Position numbers and translations under genes: made by a program. Under the pieces are notes generated by a model. It did not search any database, had not been told where the DNA came from, and worked only from the letters and a program-made list of their open reading frames with translations. A stretch of DNA of 64,000 nucleotides from Lacrimispora amygdalina. Its GTDB lineage: Bacteria; Bacillota; Clostridia; Lachnospirales; Lachnospiraceae. Below are positions 8,389-16,721 of this stretch, one piece after another. The DNA is taken from positions 1-64,000 of the forward strand of contig NZ_OAOF01000012.1 of NCBI RefSeq assembly GCF_900205965.1, in the 5' to 3' direction. Position 1 is the stretch's first letter, and each line of letters opens with the position of its first letter.

Positions 8389-9279
8389 CTAAACCTTTTT
8401 CTCACTTCTCTTTAATTGTATTAAAAATCTGATAAAACTTCCGGTTAGATAAACTAAAAAGTCAATCTCTTGTTCATCAGCTGTATTATTATGTTTGGCT
8501 TCATTATTATTGTACGTTGTGTAGTGGGTAAAAAGAGTAGTATACATATTTGAAAAATGTTTTGAAACATTATGTGATGTTAAATAATCTCCTATTAAAC
8601 TCTTCTGATTTTCTAATGATTTTTCATTACAAAAGAATTCTTTTATAAATAATTCAAGTGACAATCTTAAGTTATCAACCAAATCTCTCGGATCTGCTTG
8701 ATGTAAAATCATTTTTAATGTTTTATTGTACTGTTCTTTTGTTCGAGGGTATTCACTTAGCCAATTTAGAACATCGTAAACCAATGCTTCATCAAATAAA
8801 GTTTCTGTTGCCGGATAAAATTCATAGCCTTCTGGCGACTTATATAATGCTGCATTAATGTTAGAAGTGAGAAGGTCCTCAGCTATTGCATTAGTTAACC
8901 AGACTAACTCTTCATTTTCTTCTTTAACAAGATAACTAATAACTATTTCACAAATCATTAATACAGGAACCAATTGTTGCTCCTCACTTAATTTTAGCAT
9001 TAAATTATGTAAATCAGATCTACTATATATTGAATTGTCTCTATCAATATAATATTGCTTTCCTAAGATTTGGAAAATCTGGCATGTGACATATTTCTTA
9101 GCGTAATCATAATCATCATAATTTTTAAATAAGTAATCAAAACGATTATTGACTTTAGTTATAAAATCTTTAATATTATTTCTATCCTTTTTTAAATATC
9201 CAAATCGATTAGCATACTTTTGCAACATTTCAACGTTTATGTTCTGCGATGCATCAACCTTCTCATAATTATTGACCAT
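8389..9279 (-). CDS. Helical protein, possible HEPN/Abi-type C-terminus
   Basis: 296 residues, almost entirely helical, no signal peptide. Start behind AGGAG. The last 60 residues read YNNNEAKHNN, then a hydrophobic helix DFLVYLTGSFIRFLIQL. The arrangement of a polar N/H motif before a closing helix recalls the RNase HEPN-like C-terminus of some abortive infection proteins, but the usual arginine of RxxxxH is missing. Its place beside abiH and the MBL operon favours a defence role. This is a weak structural guess; homology is unproven. Confidence 0.55.
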   Translation of the reverse strand: MVNNYEKVDASQNINVEMLQKYANRFGYLKKDRNNIKDFITKVNNRFDYLFKNYDDYDYAKKYVTCQIFQILGKQYYIDRDNSIYSRSDLHNLMLKLSEEQQLVPVLMICEIVISYLVKEENEELVWLTNAIAEDLLTSNINAALYKSPEGYEFYPATETLFDEALVYDVLNWLSEYPRTKEQYNKTLKMILHQADPRDLVDNLRLSLELFIKEFFCNEKSLENQKSLIGDYLTSHNVSKHFSNMYTTLFTHYTTYNNNEAKHNNTADEQEIDFLVYLTGSFIRFLIQLKRSEKKV

Positions 9280-9433
9280 TTGATTATCTCCTAATATTTT
9301 TATTTTTCACTTTAAACTATAATTATTATATCATAAAAAAAATTATATTACAGCAGGTTTAATAATTCAGAAGATCGAAATTATTGTTTCTAACGAGTTT
9401 AGAAATACATCCTAGTTTTAATTAGGCACAAAA

Positions 9434-9458
9434 ATAGACACAGGCAATCTGTGTCTAT
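9434..9458 (-). terminator. Terminator of the gene at 9515-9991
   Basis: ATAGACACAG and CTGTGTCTAT pair perfectly around a five-base loop; on the minus strand TTTTTG follows. Confidence 0.8.
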
Positions 9459-9514
9459 AAAAACATATAATAACAATAAAAATGCATACTGTATTAAATG
9501 AATTTGTCATTACT

Positions 9515-9991
9515 TTATTTATTATCTTTAATAACTTTCATTTCTATAATTTTATTAACAAAAAAATCAAAATCGTAAGTCTTATTCCATTCTAATATGG
9601 AAAGAATCTGTTCTAGCTGCTCTGGACTTAACTTAAATTTTTCATAACTATTAAGCCTTGAAACAATTTCCTGATATTTGTTTTCTGATAATACATTTTC
9701 TTTCATTTCTTCCGTAATACTTTTAATCCAGCACACGGTACAATCATTGCTATATTTGGGCTTTCTAAGTTTCCCTTTATTTAATAGACAATACTTATCT
9801 GAAGCTTTAATCCATTCGTAAGGACAACCGCATTTATATAACATATTTGCTTCTATCTCATCTTTTTTAAGTATTTCAATTAATCGTTGTGCCTGCAATA
9901 TCTTTTCTGGAAGAACCGTTAAGGGATCTAAATCTTCACATGCCTGAATAAAAGCATCTTTCTTTTTTTCTGACATTATGGTTCCAGCCAT
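9515..9991 (-). CDS. Cysteine-containing protein of unknown function
   Basis: About 158 residues. The ATG at 9991 is favoured because AGGATAGGTG lies six bases before it; a GTG three codons earlier is an alternative. Four cysteines in LYKCGCPYEW, KYCLL and DCTVCW (about 52-90) could bind a metal ion or iron-sulfur cluster. Flanking parts are helical. It is a single-gene unit with its own terminator, flanked by two related short sequences (near 9396 and 10046). No family was recognised. Confidence 0.55.
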   Translation of the reverse strand: MAGTIMSEKKKDAFIQACEDLDPLTVLPEKILQAQRLIEILKKDEIEANMLYKCGCPYEWIKASDKYCLLNKGKLRKPKYSNDCTVCWIKSITEEMKENVLSENKYQEIVSRLNSYEKFKLSPEQLEQILSILEWNKTYDFDFFVNKIIEMKVIKDNK

Positions 9992-10080
9992 ATGTTTCAC
10001 CTATCCTATTCTTTACAAATTCGATCAATTCGAATTAAAACCTCGCTATTGACGAGTTTATAAATCCACATTTAGTGAAT

Positions 10081-10740
10081 TCATGCTTCGATAAGGTTAA
10101 ATTTGCAAATAGAATTAATAACAATATTACGGTAATATCTATCACCATCAGCAGATTCTTTTTTTAATGTCTGAATATTGCCAACAGCACAGACTTTGTC
10201 ACCAACTCTAAACTCTTCCATATAATTGCCAACATTTCTTTCATACAAGAATGTCTGGATATTATTCACTCTTCCGTTATAGAAGGTTCTGATATTGATT
10301 GTTAATACACCTCTGGCCGGAGAGGCAATCTTAGAAACGGTCCCTTTCAAATACACTTTATTTTCTGCTTCAACATAAGCTCCACCCGTATACCCAAATA
10401 CAGCTAGTTCCTTTTTGGATTCCTCAATTGATAGTCCAATGATTTTTTGATCATAAAATTCTCTGCCTGTATCTTTAGCTGTTTTTTTCTGTGTTTGAAT
10501 CATTCCTTCAATTCTTACAACATCACCTTCTTTATAGTTACTGTTGATTACATCTTTTTCTGATCCATAAAAAGAAATTTCAGGATAATTGTAACAAACG
10601 TCACCCTCTTTTGCTACATTTGGCATACTTAACCTTGGTGTTTTAATTGTAAAATTAGTAGCAATACCATTTGCGAACTTTCTTACAATTGGTCCCTGAA
10701 CAATAATTTTATTTAAATCTTGATTTTCTAATCTTTCCAT
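10081..10740 (-). CDS. Tandem OB-fold SSB-like protein
   Basis: 219 residues with two similar halves (about 1-105 and 120-215). Each half shows OB-fold features of single-stranded DNA-binding proteins: KIIVQGPIVRKFANGIATNFTIKT, GDVVRIEGMIQTQKK, and again VYLKGTVSKIA, GDKVCAVGNIQTLKKESADGDRYYRN. Bacterial SSB normally has one OB fold and an acidic DDIPF-type tail; here the domain is duplicated and the tail absent. It probably coats ssDNA during transfer or replication of the element. AAGGAG precedes the start. Confidence 0.65.
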   Translation of the reverse strand: MERLENQDLNKIIVQGPIVRKFANGIATNFTIKTPRLSMPNVAKEGDVCYNYPEISFYGSEKDVINSNYKEGDVVRIEGMIQTQKKTAKDTGREFYDQKIIGLSIEESKKELAVFGYTGGAYVEAENKVYLKGTVSKIASPARGVLTINIRTFYNGRVNNIQTFLYERNVGNYMEEFRVGDKVCAVGNIQTLKKESADGDRYYRNIVINSICKFNLIEA

Positions 10741-10952
10741 ATTTGATTCTCCTTAAAAATAATTTGTGTTACAATAAAAATATGTTAGAAGGTATTCCCA
10801 AAAATGGAAAATTTAGGTTACTTTTATTTTTTTAATTTTTTAATTATAATTGTTGTCAAAAGTAATACTTTGAATTATTATATATATATGTAATTATTCA
10901 TAAAAACATGGAAATAATATTAACAAATATATTGTTATAAGGAGATCATAAT

Positions 10953-11219
10953 ATGAATGACATATTGTCAGTAGAAGAAACTGAAATCATATTACATGGT
11001 TTTGAAACTATCCATGATACAGCCTATTTCATATTAAGGAAAAATGGCGTTTTCATAGTTTCAGATGCTGAGGAAATTACAGCGAAAACCATCAAATGTC
11101 AAGTGATCAACAGAAAAGTGTTCGATGAAAATTTAATAAGTGAATTAAGAAAAAGAGGTTTTGATTCCAATCTTTTCGGAAAGATACATGAAGAATATTA
11201 TTGCGAAAATCCAAATTAA
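10953..11219 (+). CDS. Small acidic protein of unknown function
   Basis: 88 residues, start behind AAGGAGATCATA. Mixed alpha/beta with many acidic residues and no membrane segment or cysteine cluster (one Cys near the end). The long AT-rich gap on its 5' side would hold divergent promoters for this gene and the SSB-like gene. No family was recognised. Confidence 0.6.
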   Translation: MNDILSVEETEIILHGFETIHDTAYFILRKNGVFIVSDAEEITAKTIKCQVINRKVFDENLISELRKRGFDSNLFGKIHEEYYCENPN

Positions 11220-11575
11220 GAGTTACGGGATATTTACATTAATAAAACTTTATTTCATCATTTCGAAAAGACAAAATCAGACACTCTATCCATCAAACTT
11301 AATCCCAAATTACAAACTCAGATTGTTTTCATTTTATTATCTTATATCTTCTCTTTATTCAGAGTATATCTATGCCACTAAAACATTAAATCAAATTGAG
11401 GGTAGTTGAAACAATCAGCTACCAAACGCTCAGTCAAATATCAAAGAGGAAATTAACGTTACAATAATTATCTTAAACCTTTCCACTCCAAGAGAACATT
11501 GCTCAATCTTCATTAAAACAGTCAAACTTAGTAACAGCAAAGGACCCACACCATTCACTTGGTGTGAGTCCTCTT
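11220..11575. other. Intergenic stretch with a hairpin at its end
   Basis: No supported gene. At 11541-11572 AGGACCCACACC and GGTGTGAGTCCT form a twelve-position stem with one mismatch. On the plus strand CTTTTAT follows; on the minus strand only TTTGCTG, so it is a weak terminator for the sigma factor gene and a better one for plus-strand transcripts. Confidence 0.5.
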
Positions 11576-12688
11576 TTATATATTAGCCTGCAAAAGACGT
11601 TCCATGATCTTATCTCCGATTTCAATTGGAACAACACCCAACGAATTGGCATTGATCGCACGGTCCTCCTTAACCAGATTAAAGTTTCCATGTATTGTTT
11701 TGCTCTTTTTTAATTTCCTTAATCCAGCATTGTTATATTTCTTTACTTTATCGATCTGAATTCCAAGTCTTTCTGCGATGTTCTTAAAAGACATATTTTC
11801 CTCTCCGCCTAGTCCAAATCTCAATGTAATGACTGCTGCTTCATTTTCAGGCAAACTGTTCACTGCTTCACGAATTATTAGTGCTGTTTCGTTTTTTATG
11901 TACTCTTCTTCCGGAGAATCACACCTTTTACTCATTTTTGAATCTAAATAATCAACGGTATCATAATGAACTTCATTTGAACTTTCCATAATTCTTATTG
12001 ACTGCGAAATTGTTTCAGCTGAAATTCCTGTTTCCTGGGCGATATCTTTAATCGTCCACTCCCTTCCCTCATGTTCAAATTTGTTTATAATTTTCTTAAC
12101 TCTTACAATATTAGCAGAATAATGAGATGTCGTTTTATTAATATTAGAATTAATATATTCGGTCATCTCATGTAAAATATATATATAGAAATAAGTAGTT
12201 GGTTTACTTTTTCTTGCATCATAAGAGTCAATTCCTTTAAGAATTCCCAAGATTCCTTCCTGATATAAATCTTTTGTGTACTTTTTAAATGTCGAAAAAC
12301 GGCCCTCAATAACATAATATATAAACATATCAAGCTTTATGATCATCTCTTCCTTTGCCTGAAGAGTCAATTGCATTCCCTCATTATATTCTTTTACTGC
12401 TTGATCATATGCCTCAGCAAGATAATCTTCTACCTTCTCAGGCTTTAAAATTAAATTCGGAATCTTTTTTGACTCATCCAAATTTAAAATACTTCTTATA
12501 ATAGCTTCTGCTCTTGTTGCCATGGACTTTCCTTTGTTGTATTTGTCCATAATCTCTTCCGGACTTTTGGTAGATGATTCTTCATTTGTTTCAGCTAAGT
12601 TAATTTTTTCGATTTCTCCATCGAATTCTTCGGCTTCTTCAATTACTTCATCTGTTCCAAAAAAACTTACATTTTCGTTTTTTTTCAT
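11576..12688 (-). CDS. Sigma-70-family RNA polymerase sigma factor
   Basis: 370 residues. After an acidic N-terminal 60 residues, region 2 is visible around KDLYQEGILGILKGIDSYDARKSKPTTYFYIYI, region 3 around WTIKDIAQETGISAETISQSI (helix-turn-helix), and region 4 around LPENEAAVITLRFGLGGEENMSFKNIAERLGI (-35 recognition). Length and layout resemble SigA-like or sporulation-type factors but with unusual extensions at both ends. It probably directs polymerase to promoters of the element, or reprogrammes the host. The start follows GAGGTGAGAGT. No anti-sigma gene is next to it. Confidence 0.85.
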   Translation of the reverse strand: MKKNENVSFFGTDEVIEEAEEFDGEIEKINLAETNEESSTKSPEEIMDKYNKGKSMATRAEAIIRSILNLDESKKIPNLILKPEKVEDYLAEAYDQAVKEYNEGMQLTLQAKEEMIIKLDMFIYYVIEGRFSTFKKYTKDLYQEGILGILKGIDSYDARKSKPTTYFYIYILHEMTEYINSNINKTTSHYSANIVRVKKIINKFEHEGREWTIKDIAQETGISAETISQSIRIMESSNEVHYDTVDYLDSKMSKRCDSPEEEYIKNETALIIREAVNSLPENEAAVITLRFGLGGEENMSFKNIAERLGIQIDKVKKYNNAGLRKLKKSKTIHGNFNLVKEDRAINANSLGVVPIEIGDKIMERLLQANI

Positions 12689-12756
12689 ACTCTCACCTCA
12701 CTAATTGAACTACCACTACTTAAGAAGCAGTGGATTCTCGTTTCTATTGCAGCCGC

Positions 12757-12801
12757 AAATTCGTCTCCGACGAAGTTTGAACTCTATATAATTGAGCTTA
12801 C
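12757..12801. repeat. Right-end repeat of the TnpB element
   Basis: TTCGTC-TCC-GACGAA forms a hairpin followed by GTTTGAACTC. A closely similar hairpin (TCCGTC-TAC-GACGGA, then GTTTGATCTC) lies upstream of tnpB at 14034, in the same orientation; the stem difference is compensatory. This is what left and right ends of IS200/IS605-type elements look like. The segment from here to the tnpB stop also contains a hairpin (AGGCCG-TTC-CGGCCT, 12834-12848) and may encode the guide (omega) RNA. Confidence 0.5.
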
Positions 12802-12856
12802 TTTTCGTCTTATGCCGCATCCACGAGCTCTTCAGGCCGTTCCGGCCTTGTTATTA

Positions 12857-13969
12857 TTAAGTAACTATTCTTAGTCCTTCATTTAAGATATTAATTGCAC
12901 TATTCTTGTCTCGATCATGCATAGAACCACATTTCGGACAAATCCATGTGCGGATACTTAAATCTTTAACCTCCGAATTCTTATAACCGCATATGTTGCA
13001 GATCTGGCTGGATGGGAAGAAACGGTCTACTTTTGCTACCTCTTTTCCATACCAGCCTGCCTTATAGATAAGCTGTCTTATAAACTCAGACCATGATACA
13101 TCAGCGATGTTTCTGGCCAGCCTATGGTTCTTAATCATCCCGGATACGTTTAAATCCTCAATGCAGACGACATCGTACTCTTTTATAATTCTGGTACTGA
13201 GCTTGTGAAGAAAATCATTCCGCTTGTTTTTGATTTTTTCCTGCAGTTTAGCAACCTTTATACGTGCTTTGTTCCACCTGCAACTACCGATTGTTTTTCT
13301 CGACAGTGACTTTTGGAACCTTACCAGTTGTTTCAAATCATTCTGTAGATATTTGGGATTTTCGATACTCGCAGAGGGATCTGAAAATATCAAAAAATCT
13401 TTAATACCTAAATCAAGTCCAACAGACTTACCTGTTTTAGGTAATGTAACAACTTTTACTTCTTTGCAGCATACGGATACATAATATTTCCCGGATGGTG
13501 TCTGACTGACTGTAGCGGATAGTATCCTACCGCTTGTAGGTCTGGACACTTTTGTTTTTACTAAACCTAACTTAGGAAGCTTAATGTGTTTGCCAAACAA
13601 CTCAATATTTCTATTCGTATATTTTGTAGTATAGGAATAGGAGTGTGTTTTCTTTGACTTGAATTTAGGAAATCCTGTTTTGGGATTTTCAAAGAAGTTT
13701 TTAAAAGCAGTTTCAAGATTTTTTAAAGAGCTTTGTAGTGCAATTGAATCCGCGTTGTTTAGCCATTCAAAATCTGACTGCTTTTTAAGTCTAGTTAAAT
13801 CACTGCTGCATTTTGTATAGCCGAATGTGGTTTTATCAGTTTCATATACTTTAATCCGTTTATCTAAGTAATGATTATATACGAAACGGACGCATCCGAA
13901 TGTCTGATTTAATAATTGTCTTTGCTTTTTGTTTGGATAAATTCTGTACTTATAAGACTTCTCTATAAT
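12857..13969 (-). CDS. tnpB: TnpB, RNA-guided nuclease of an IS605-type element (ATT start)
   Basis: The frame is open for 370 residues, usual for TnpB, but contains no ATG near its beginning: a TGA is followed at once by ATT ATA GAG AAG, with GGAGG seven bases before the ATT. The encoded start (EKSYKYRIYPNKKQRQLL, FGCVRFVYNHYLDKR) is typical, so ATT appears to be the start. RuvC catalytic residues are present (GLDLGIKD near 188, CIEDLN near 270, DRDKNSA near 353) with a CxxC...CxxC zinc finger. No tnpA transposase is adjacent. TnpB cuts DNA guided by an RNA from its own 3' end. Confidence 0.85.
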   Translation of the reverse strand: MIEKSYKYRIYPNKKQRQLLNQTFGCVRFVYNHYLDKRIKVYETDKTTFGYTKCSSDLTRLKKQSDFEWLNNADSIALQSSLKNLETAFKNFFENPKTGFPKFKSKKTHSYSYTTKYTNRNIELFGKHIKLPKLGLVKTKVSRPTSGRILSATVSQTPSGKYYVSVCCKEVKVVTLPKTGKSVGLDLGIKDFLIFSDPSASIENPKYLQNDLKQLVRFQKSLSRKTIGSCRWNKARIKVAKLQEKIKNKRNDFLHKLSTRIIKEYDVVCIEDLNVSGMIKNHRLARNIADVSWSEFIRQLIYKAGWYGKEVAKVDRFFPSSQICNICGYKNSEVKDLSIRTWICPKCGSMHDRDKNSAINILNEGLRIVT

Positions 13970-14033
13970 TCAGCTGCCTCCTTTTTATATTTATATATTA
14001 TAATGTTTATTTGTCTTTTGTTAACCAAAAGTA

Positions 14034-14077
14034 AAATCCGTCTACGACGGAGTTTGATCTCTTTAACGTGAGTTTAC
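14034..14077. repeat. Left-end repeat of the TnpB element
   Basis: TCCGTC-TAC-GACGGA hairpin with a 3' GTTTGATCTC, about 70 bases upstream of the tnpB start. It matches the sequence at 12757-12801 with compensatory stem changes, so the two probably mark the ends of the insertion. Confidence 0.5.
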
Positions 14078-14119
14078 AATTCACCTCTAACTTATAGAAT
14101 TCAGAGTATTCTTGTATTC

Positions 14120-14326
14120 TTAGATAAAATAAGAAAGCAAATCTTTATTACTTGACAGGGCATCTTTAATAAAATCTAATAGCCAAGATGCCACTGCAAG
14201 ATCTTCAATTTTTACACCGCTAACTTGAACCCAATGGTTATAAAATTCCATGGGAGAAGTATCTTCATTCAATGATTCTTGAATAATTAACTCTGAAATC
14301 ATCTGTATTAATTTTTCTCTGTTCAT
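14120..14326 (-). CDS. Small helical protein of unknown function
   Basis: 68 residues from the ATG at 14326, which GGGAG precedes; an in-frame TTG four codons earlier is less likely. Amphipathic helices throughout (REKLIQMISELIIQESL), no cysteine and no membrane segment. It lies between the TnpB insertion and a large disordered protein. No family was recognised. Confidence 0.5.
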   Translation of the reverse strand: MNREKLIQMISELIIQESLNEDTSPMEFYNHWVQVSGVKIEDLAVASWLLDFIKDALSSNKDLLSYFI

Positions 14327-14489
14327 AATCGCTCCCAATTCAATACATATATATATTATAATTGTTTTTTGCTATTTGTTAACTAAGTTCCTAAGTGGGA
14401 TAAATTTATTATATACAGAACGTATGTTCGTGTCAATACCAAACATACCAAAAAAATAAATTAGAATTCAGCTTGGCTTAATATACTTG

Positions 14490-16121
14490 TTATGATTTTA
14501 ATATAGATGAAATGAGTTTTCCATCTTCCCATTTTGCTGATATCTCATATGATTCTATTACTATTTTATTATTATGTGATGAAATATCTATTTTGTATAA
14601 ATTATTTTTTTTATTTTCTAAGCCTACCATTATATTTACATATCCTTTATCATTATTCTTAGAAGATAACGGAAATATATGAATTATATTATCATCTATA
14701 TATGATATATTATGTCCAGCATTGCAGGCGATTTCTGGTCTTATTGAATTTAATGACTTGATTATTTCATATTCACTGTTATTTTGTGGATATAATAATG
14801 ACTGAAATTCTCCGTTTACCCAACTGCCTCTTACGATAAATGATTCATCATTTATTTTCACTTGCACTGACGGCCGATTATAATCTTCTGAAACAAAGGT
14901 TCTGATTTCGCTTCCGCTTTTAGCCAAAACCATTATTTGAGTCGTAAAACAGTCTTCATATTCCAAATGCAGTGGAGTGACTAAAACAGAGATTGTCTTA
15001 TTAGACAAATTCGATTTTATTGTATTTAAGTCTCCGTGAAAAGGAGTAGGTAATTCAGATTTATTAATATATTTGATTATATAATTATCAACAATTAAAT
15101 CTTTTGGAGATATAAAATTTGATAGATTTTCAGTCTTTTTATTTAACTCAATTTCTTTGTTTTCTGATGACTTTGACTCTTTAAAATCATTACTTTGCAA
15201 ACTCGATTTCACTGGCTTCATAATGTTTCTTTCACTAATAGTTTTTAAATCCGGCTTTACTAGCTTCAAATTTTTATTAATCGAAGTTTGTTCACAAGTA
15301 TTGTTTATTGATTCTTCAGCTACTTTCAAAGTAGTTGATATCTTATCAGGAATAATAGAATTGACACCTATTTGCTTCGATATATTTTTCTTAACTTGAT
15401 CATTTTCTTCAATCTCAATAAATTTTTCATCTAGCAATAAATCATTAAATTCATCTTCGATATCATTTAATGAGAACTTCGGCTCGTAATAAGTATCTTC
15501 GTTTTTTTTCACTTTATCATGTTCCTTAAACAGCAGATTATTTATCATTCCTTCTTCATTTTTACTTTTTACCTTTGTTTCAACTTTTATAGTCCCATTT
15601 GCAATTTTTTTATTTTTATCATCATTCAAAGGCACTTTTATTTTCTTAAAAGATTTTACTTTTATAGATTCATCTTTAATATCAGTCTTTTCTGCATTTT
15701 CACTTTGTTTAATCTTGGAATATGATCCAGATGATTCTTTTAAGCCAATATTATAATTTTCTTCTAATATGTTTTTCAATTCGATATTATTGATTTCATA
15801 CTTCTTTTCTTTTATTTGAATCATATACACACAATCAATACCAGTATTGCTGAGGTTTGAATTCAATATAGACTCTGAAGAATTTTTATTTCTAATTTTG
15901 GGAACAACTCCATTGTATATTAATATGGCCAAACTATTTTTATGTATTTCATCACACGCAGACAAAACAGCCGTATAGAAGCGCTTATAGTACTCTTCTT
16001 CTTCATCAAATCTTGAATTTTCAATATTTAACTTCATCTCCTCTGAAAGAATAGAAAAGAGATCTGAAGAAAGTTCTGCAACGTTTTGATAATAATCATT
16101 ATATTTATTTTTTTCCACCAC
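14490..16121 (-). CDS. Large protein with disordered middle, unknown function
   Basis: About 543 residues. The start is probably the GTG at 16121, six bases after GGAGG; the in-frame ATG touches the GGAGG and is unlikely. N-terminal helical domain (1-115), a long lysine/glutamate/serine-rich linker (about 130-350), and a C-terminal beta-rich domain of about 190 residues with two similar motifs (FIVRGSWVNGEFQSLL and YEISAKWEDGKLISSIL), which hint at a repeated strand module. It is divergent from hsp20, about 155 bases apart. No family was recognised. Confidence 0.6.
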   Translation of the reverse strand: MVEKNKYNDYYQNVAELSSDLFSILSEEMKLNIENSRFDEEEEYYKRFYTAVLSACDEIHKNSLAILIYNGVVPKIRNKNSSESILNSNLSNTGIDCVYMIQIKEKKYEINNIELKNILEENYNIGLKESSGSYSKIKQSENAEKTDIKDESIKVKSFKKIKVPLNDDKNKKIANGTIKVETKVKSKNEEGMINNLLFKEHDKVKKNEDTYYEPKFSLNDIEDEFNDLLLDEKFIEIEENDQVKKNISKQIGVNSIIPDKISTTLKVAEESINNTCEQTSINKNLKLVKPDLKTISERNIMKPVKSSLQSNDFKESKSSENKEIELNKKTENLSNFISPKDLIVDNYIIKYINKSELPTPFHGDLNTIKSNLSNKTISVLVTPLHLEYEDCFTTQIMVLAKSGSEIRTFVSEDYNRPSVQVKINDESFIVRGSWVNGEFQSLLYPQNNSEYEIIKSLNSIRPEIACNAGHNISYIDDNIIHIFPLSSKNNDKGYVNIMVGLENKKNNLYKIDISSHNNKIVIESYEISAKWEDGKLISSILKS

Positions 16122-16275
16122 TAACATCCTCCTTTTATTTACTTTTAAATATAATGTAATCTCACAGATATATTAAAACTAATTTATTAATTTATTTTAG
16201 CGAATTCAATGCTTATTATTTAAAACAAGTTTGCATACTATTTTTGACTATTTTATTTCTAGAAAGGAGATTTTT

Positions 16276-16656
16276 ATGACACTGTTTTCACCAAAAAAAG
16301 GTTCACTCGGTTTCGATGAGAATATTAATTCTACAATTACACTTGATATGTTAGAGGATGATTACTATTACTATATCTTTGCTGAATTCCCAGGTAGAGA
16401 AAAAAAAGATATTAAAATAAAATTTAAAGGAGATAAACTATCGTTAAAAATTTCTGAAGATATTGAAGAAGATCTGAATCAGAATTATATCATATCAGAG
16501 CGCTGCCATACTGAAAGAGAACGTTTAATAGAACTTGAAGATCCTGTAAACAAAAAAGAAGTACAAGCAAATTTTCAAAATGGACTTTTAGAAATCTCTA
16601 TTAAAAAAATGGATCCCGATGAAAACGATGAAGAAGATTTAATTCAAATATCTTAA
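16276..16656 (+). CDS. Hsp20/alpha-crystallin small heat shock protein
   Basis: 126 residues from the ATG behind AAAGGAG. The alpha-crystallin domain is visible: YYYYIFAEFPGREKKDIKIKF, DKLSLKIS, ERLIELEDPV, and the NGLLEISIKK signature near residue 108. These ATP-independent holdases bind unfolding proteins. The C-terminal tail is acidic and lacks a clear IxI motif. It converges on the TerD-domain gene, with a shared terminator between them, in what looks like a stress-related segment. Confidence 0.85.
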   Translation: MTLFSPKKGSLGFDENINSTITLDMLEDDYYYYIFAEFPGREKKDIKIKFKGDKLSLKISEDIEEDLNQNYIISERCHTERERLIELEDPVNKKEVQANFQNGLLEISIKKMDPDENDEEDLIQIS

Positions 16657-16694
16657 TTGAAAGACACTTGGTATACATAATCTATTTGCTATAT

Positions 16695-16721
16695 AAAAAA
16701 AGAGGCTTATGCCTCTTTTTT
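16695..16721. terminator. Bidirectional terminator between hsp20 and the TerD-domain gene
   Basis: AAAAAAAGAGGC and GCCTCTTTTTT form a symmetric stem with a four-base loop, flanked by A and T runs so that it works in both directions; it overlaps the last codon of the TerD-domain gene. Confidence 0.85.

Noticed and set aside
9434..9458. Short palindrome considered as CRISPR-like repeat
   Set aside because: Single copy followed by a T run on the minus strand; it is a terminator. No CRISPR array with regular spacers was seen in the window.
11161..11409. 82-residue plus-strand frame after the gene at 10953
   Set aside because: It overlaps the end of the preceding gene, lacks a ribosome binding site and has composition of translated AT-rich spacer.
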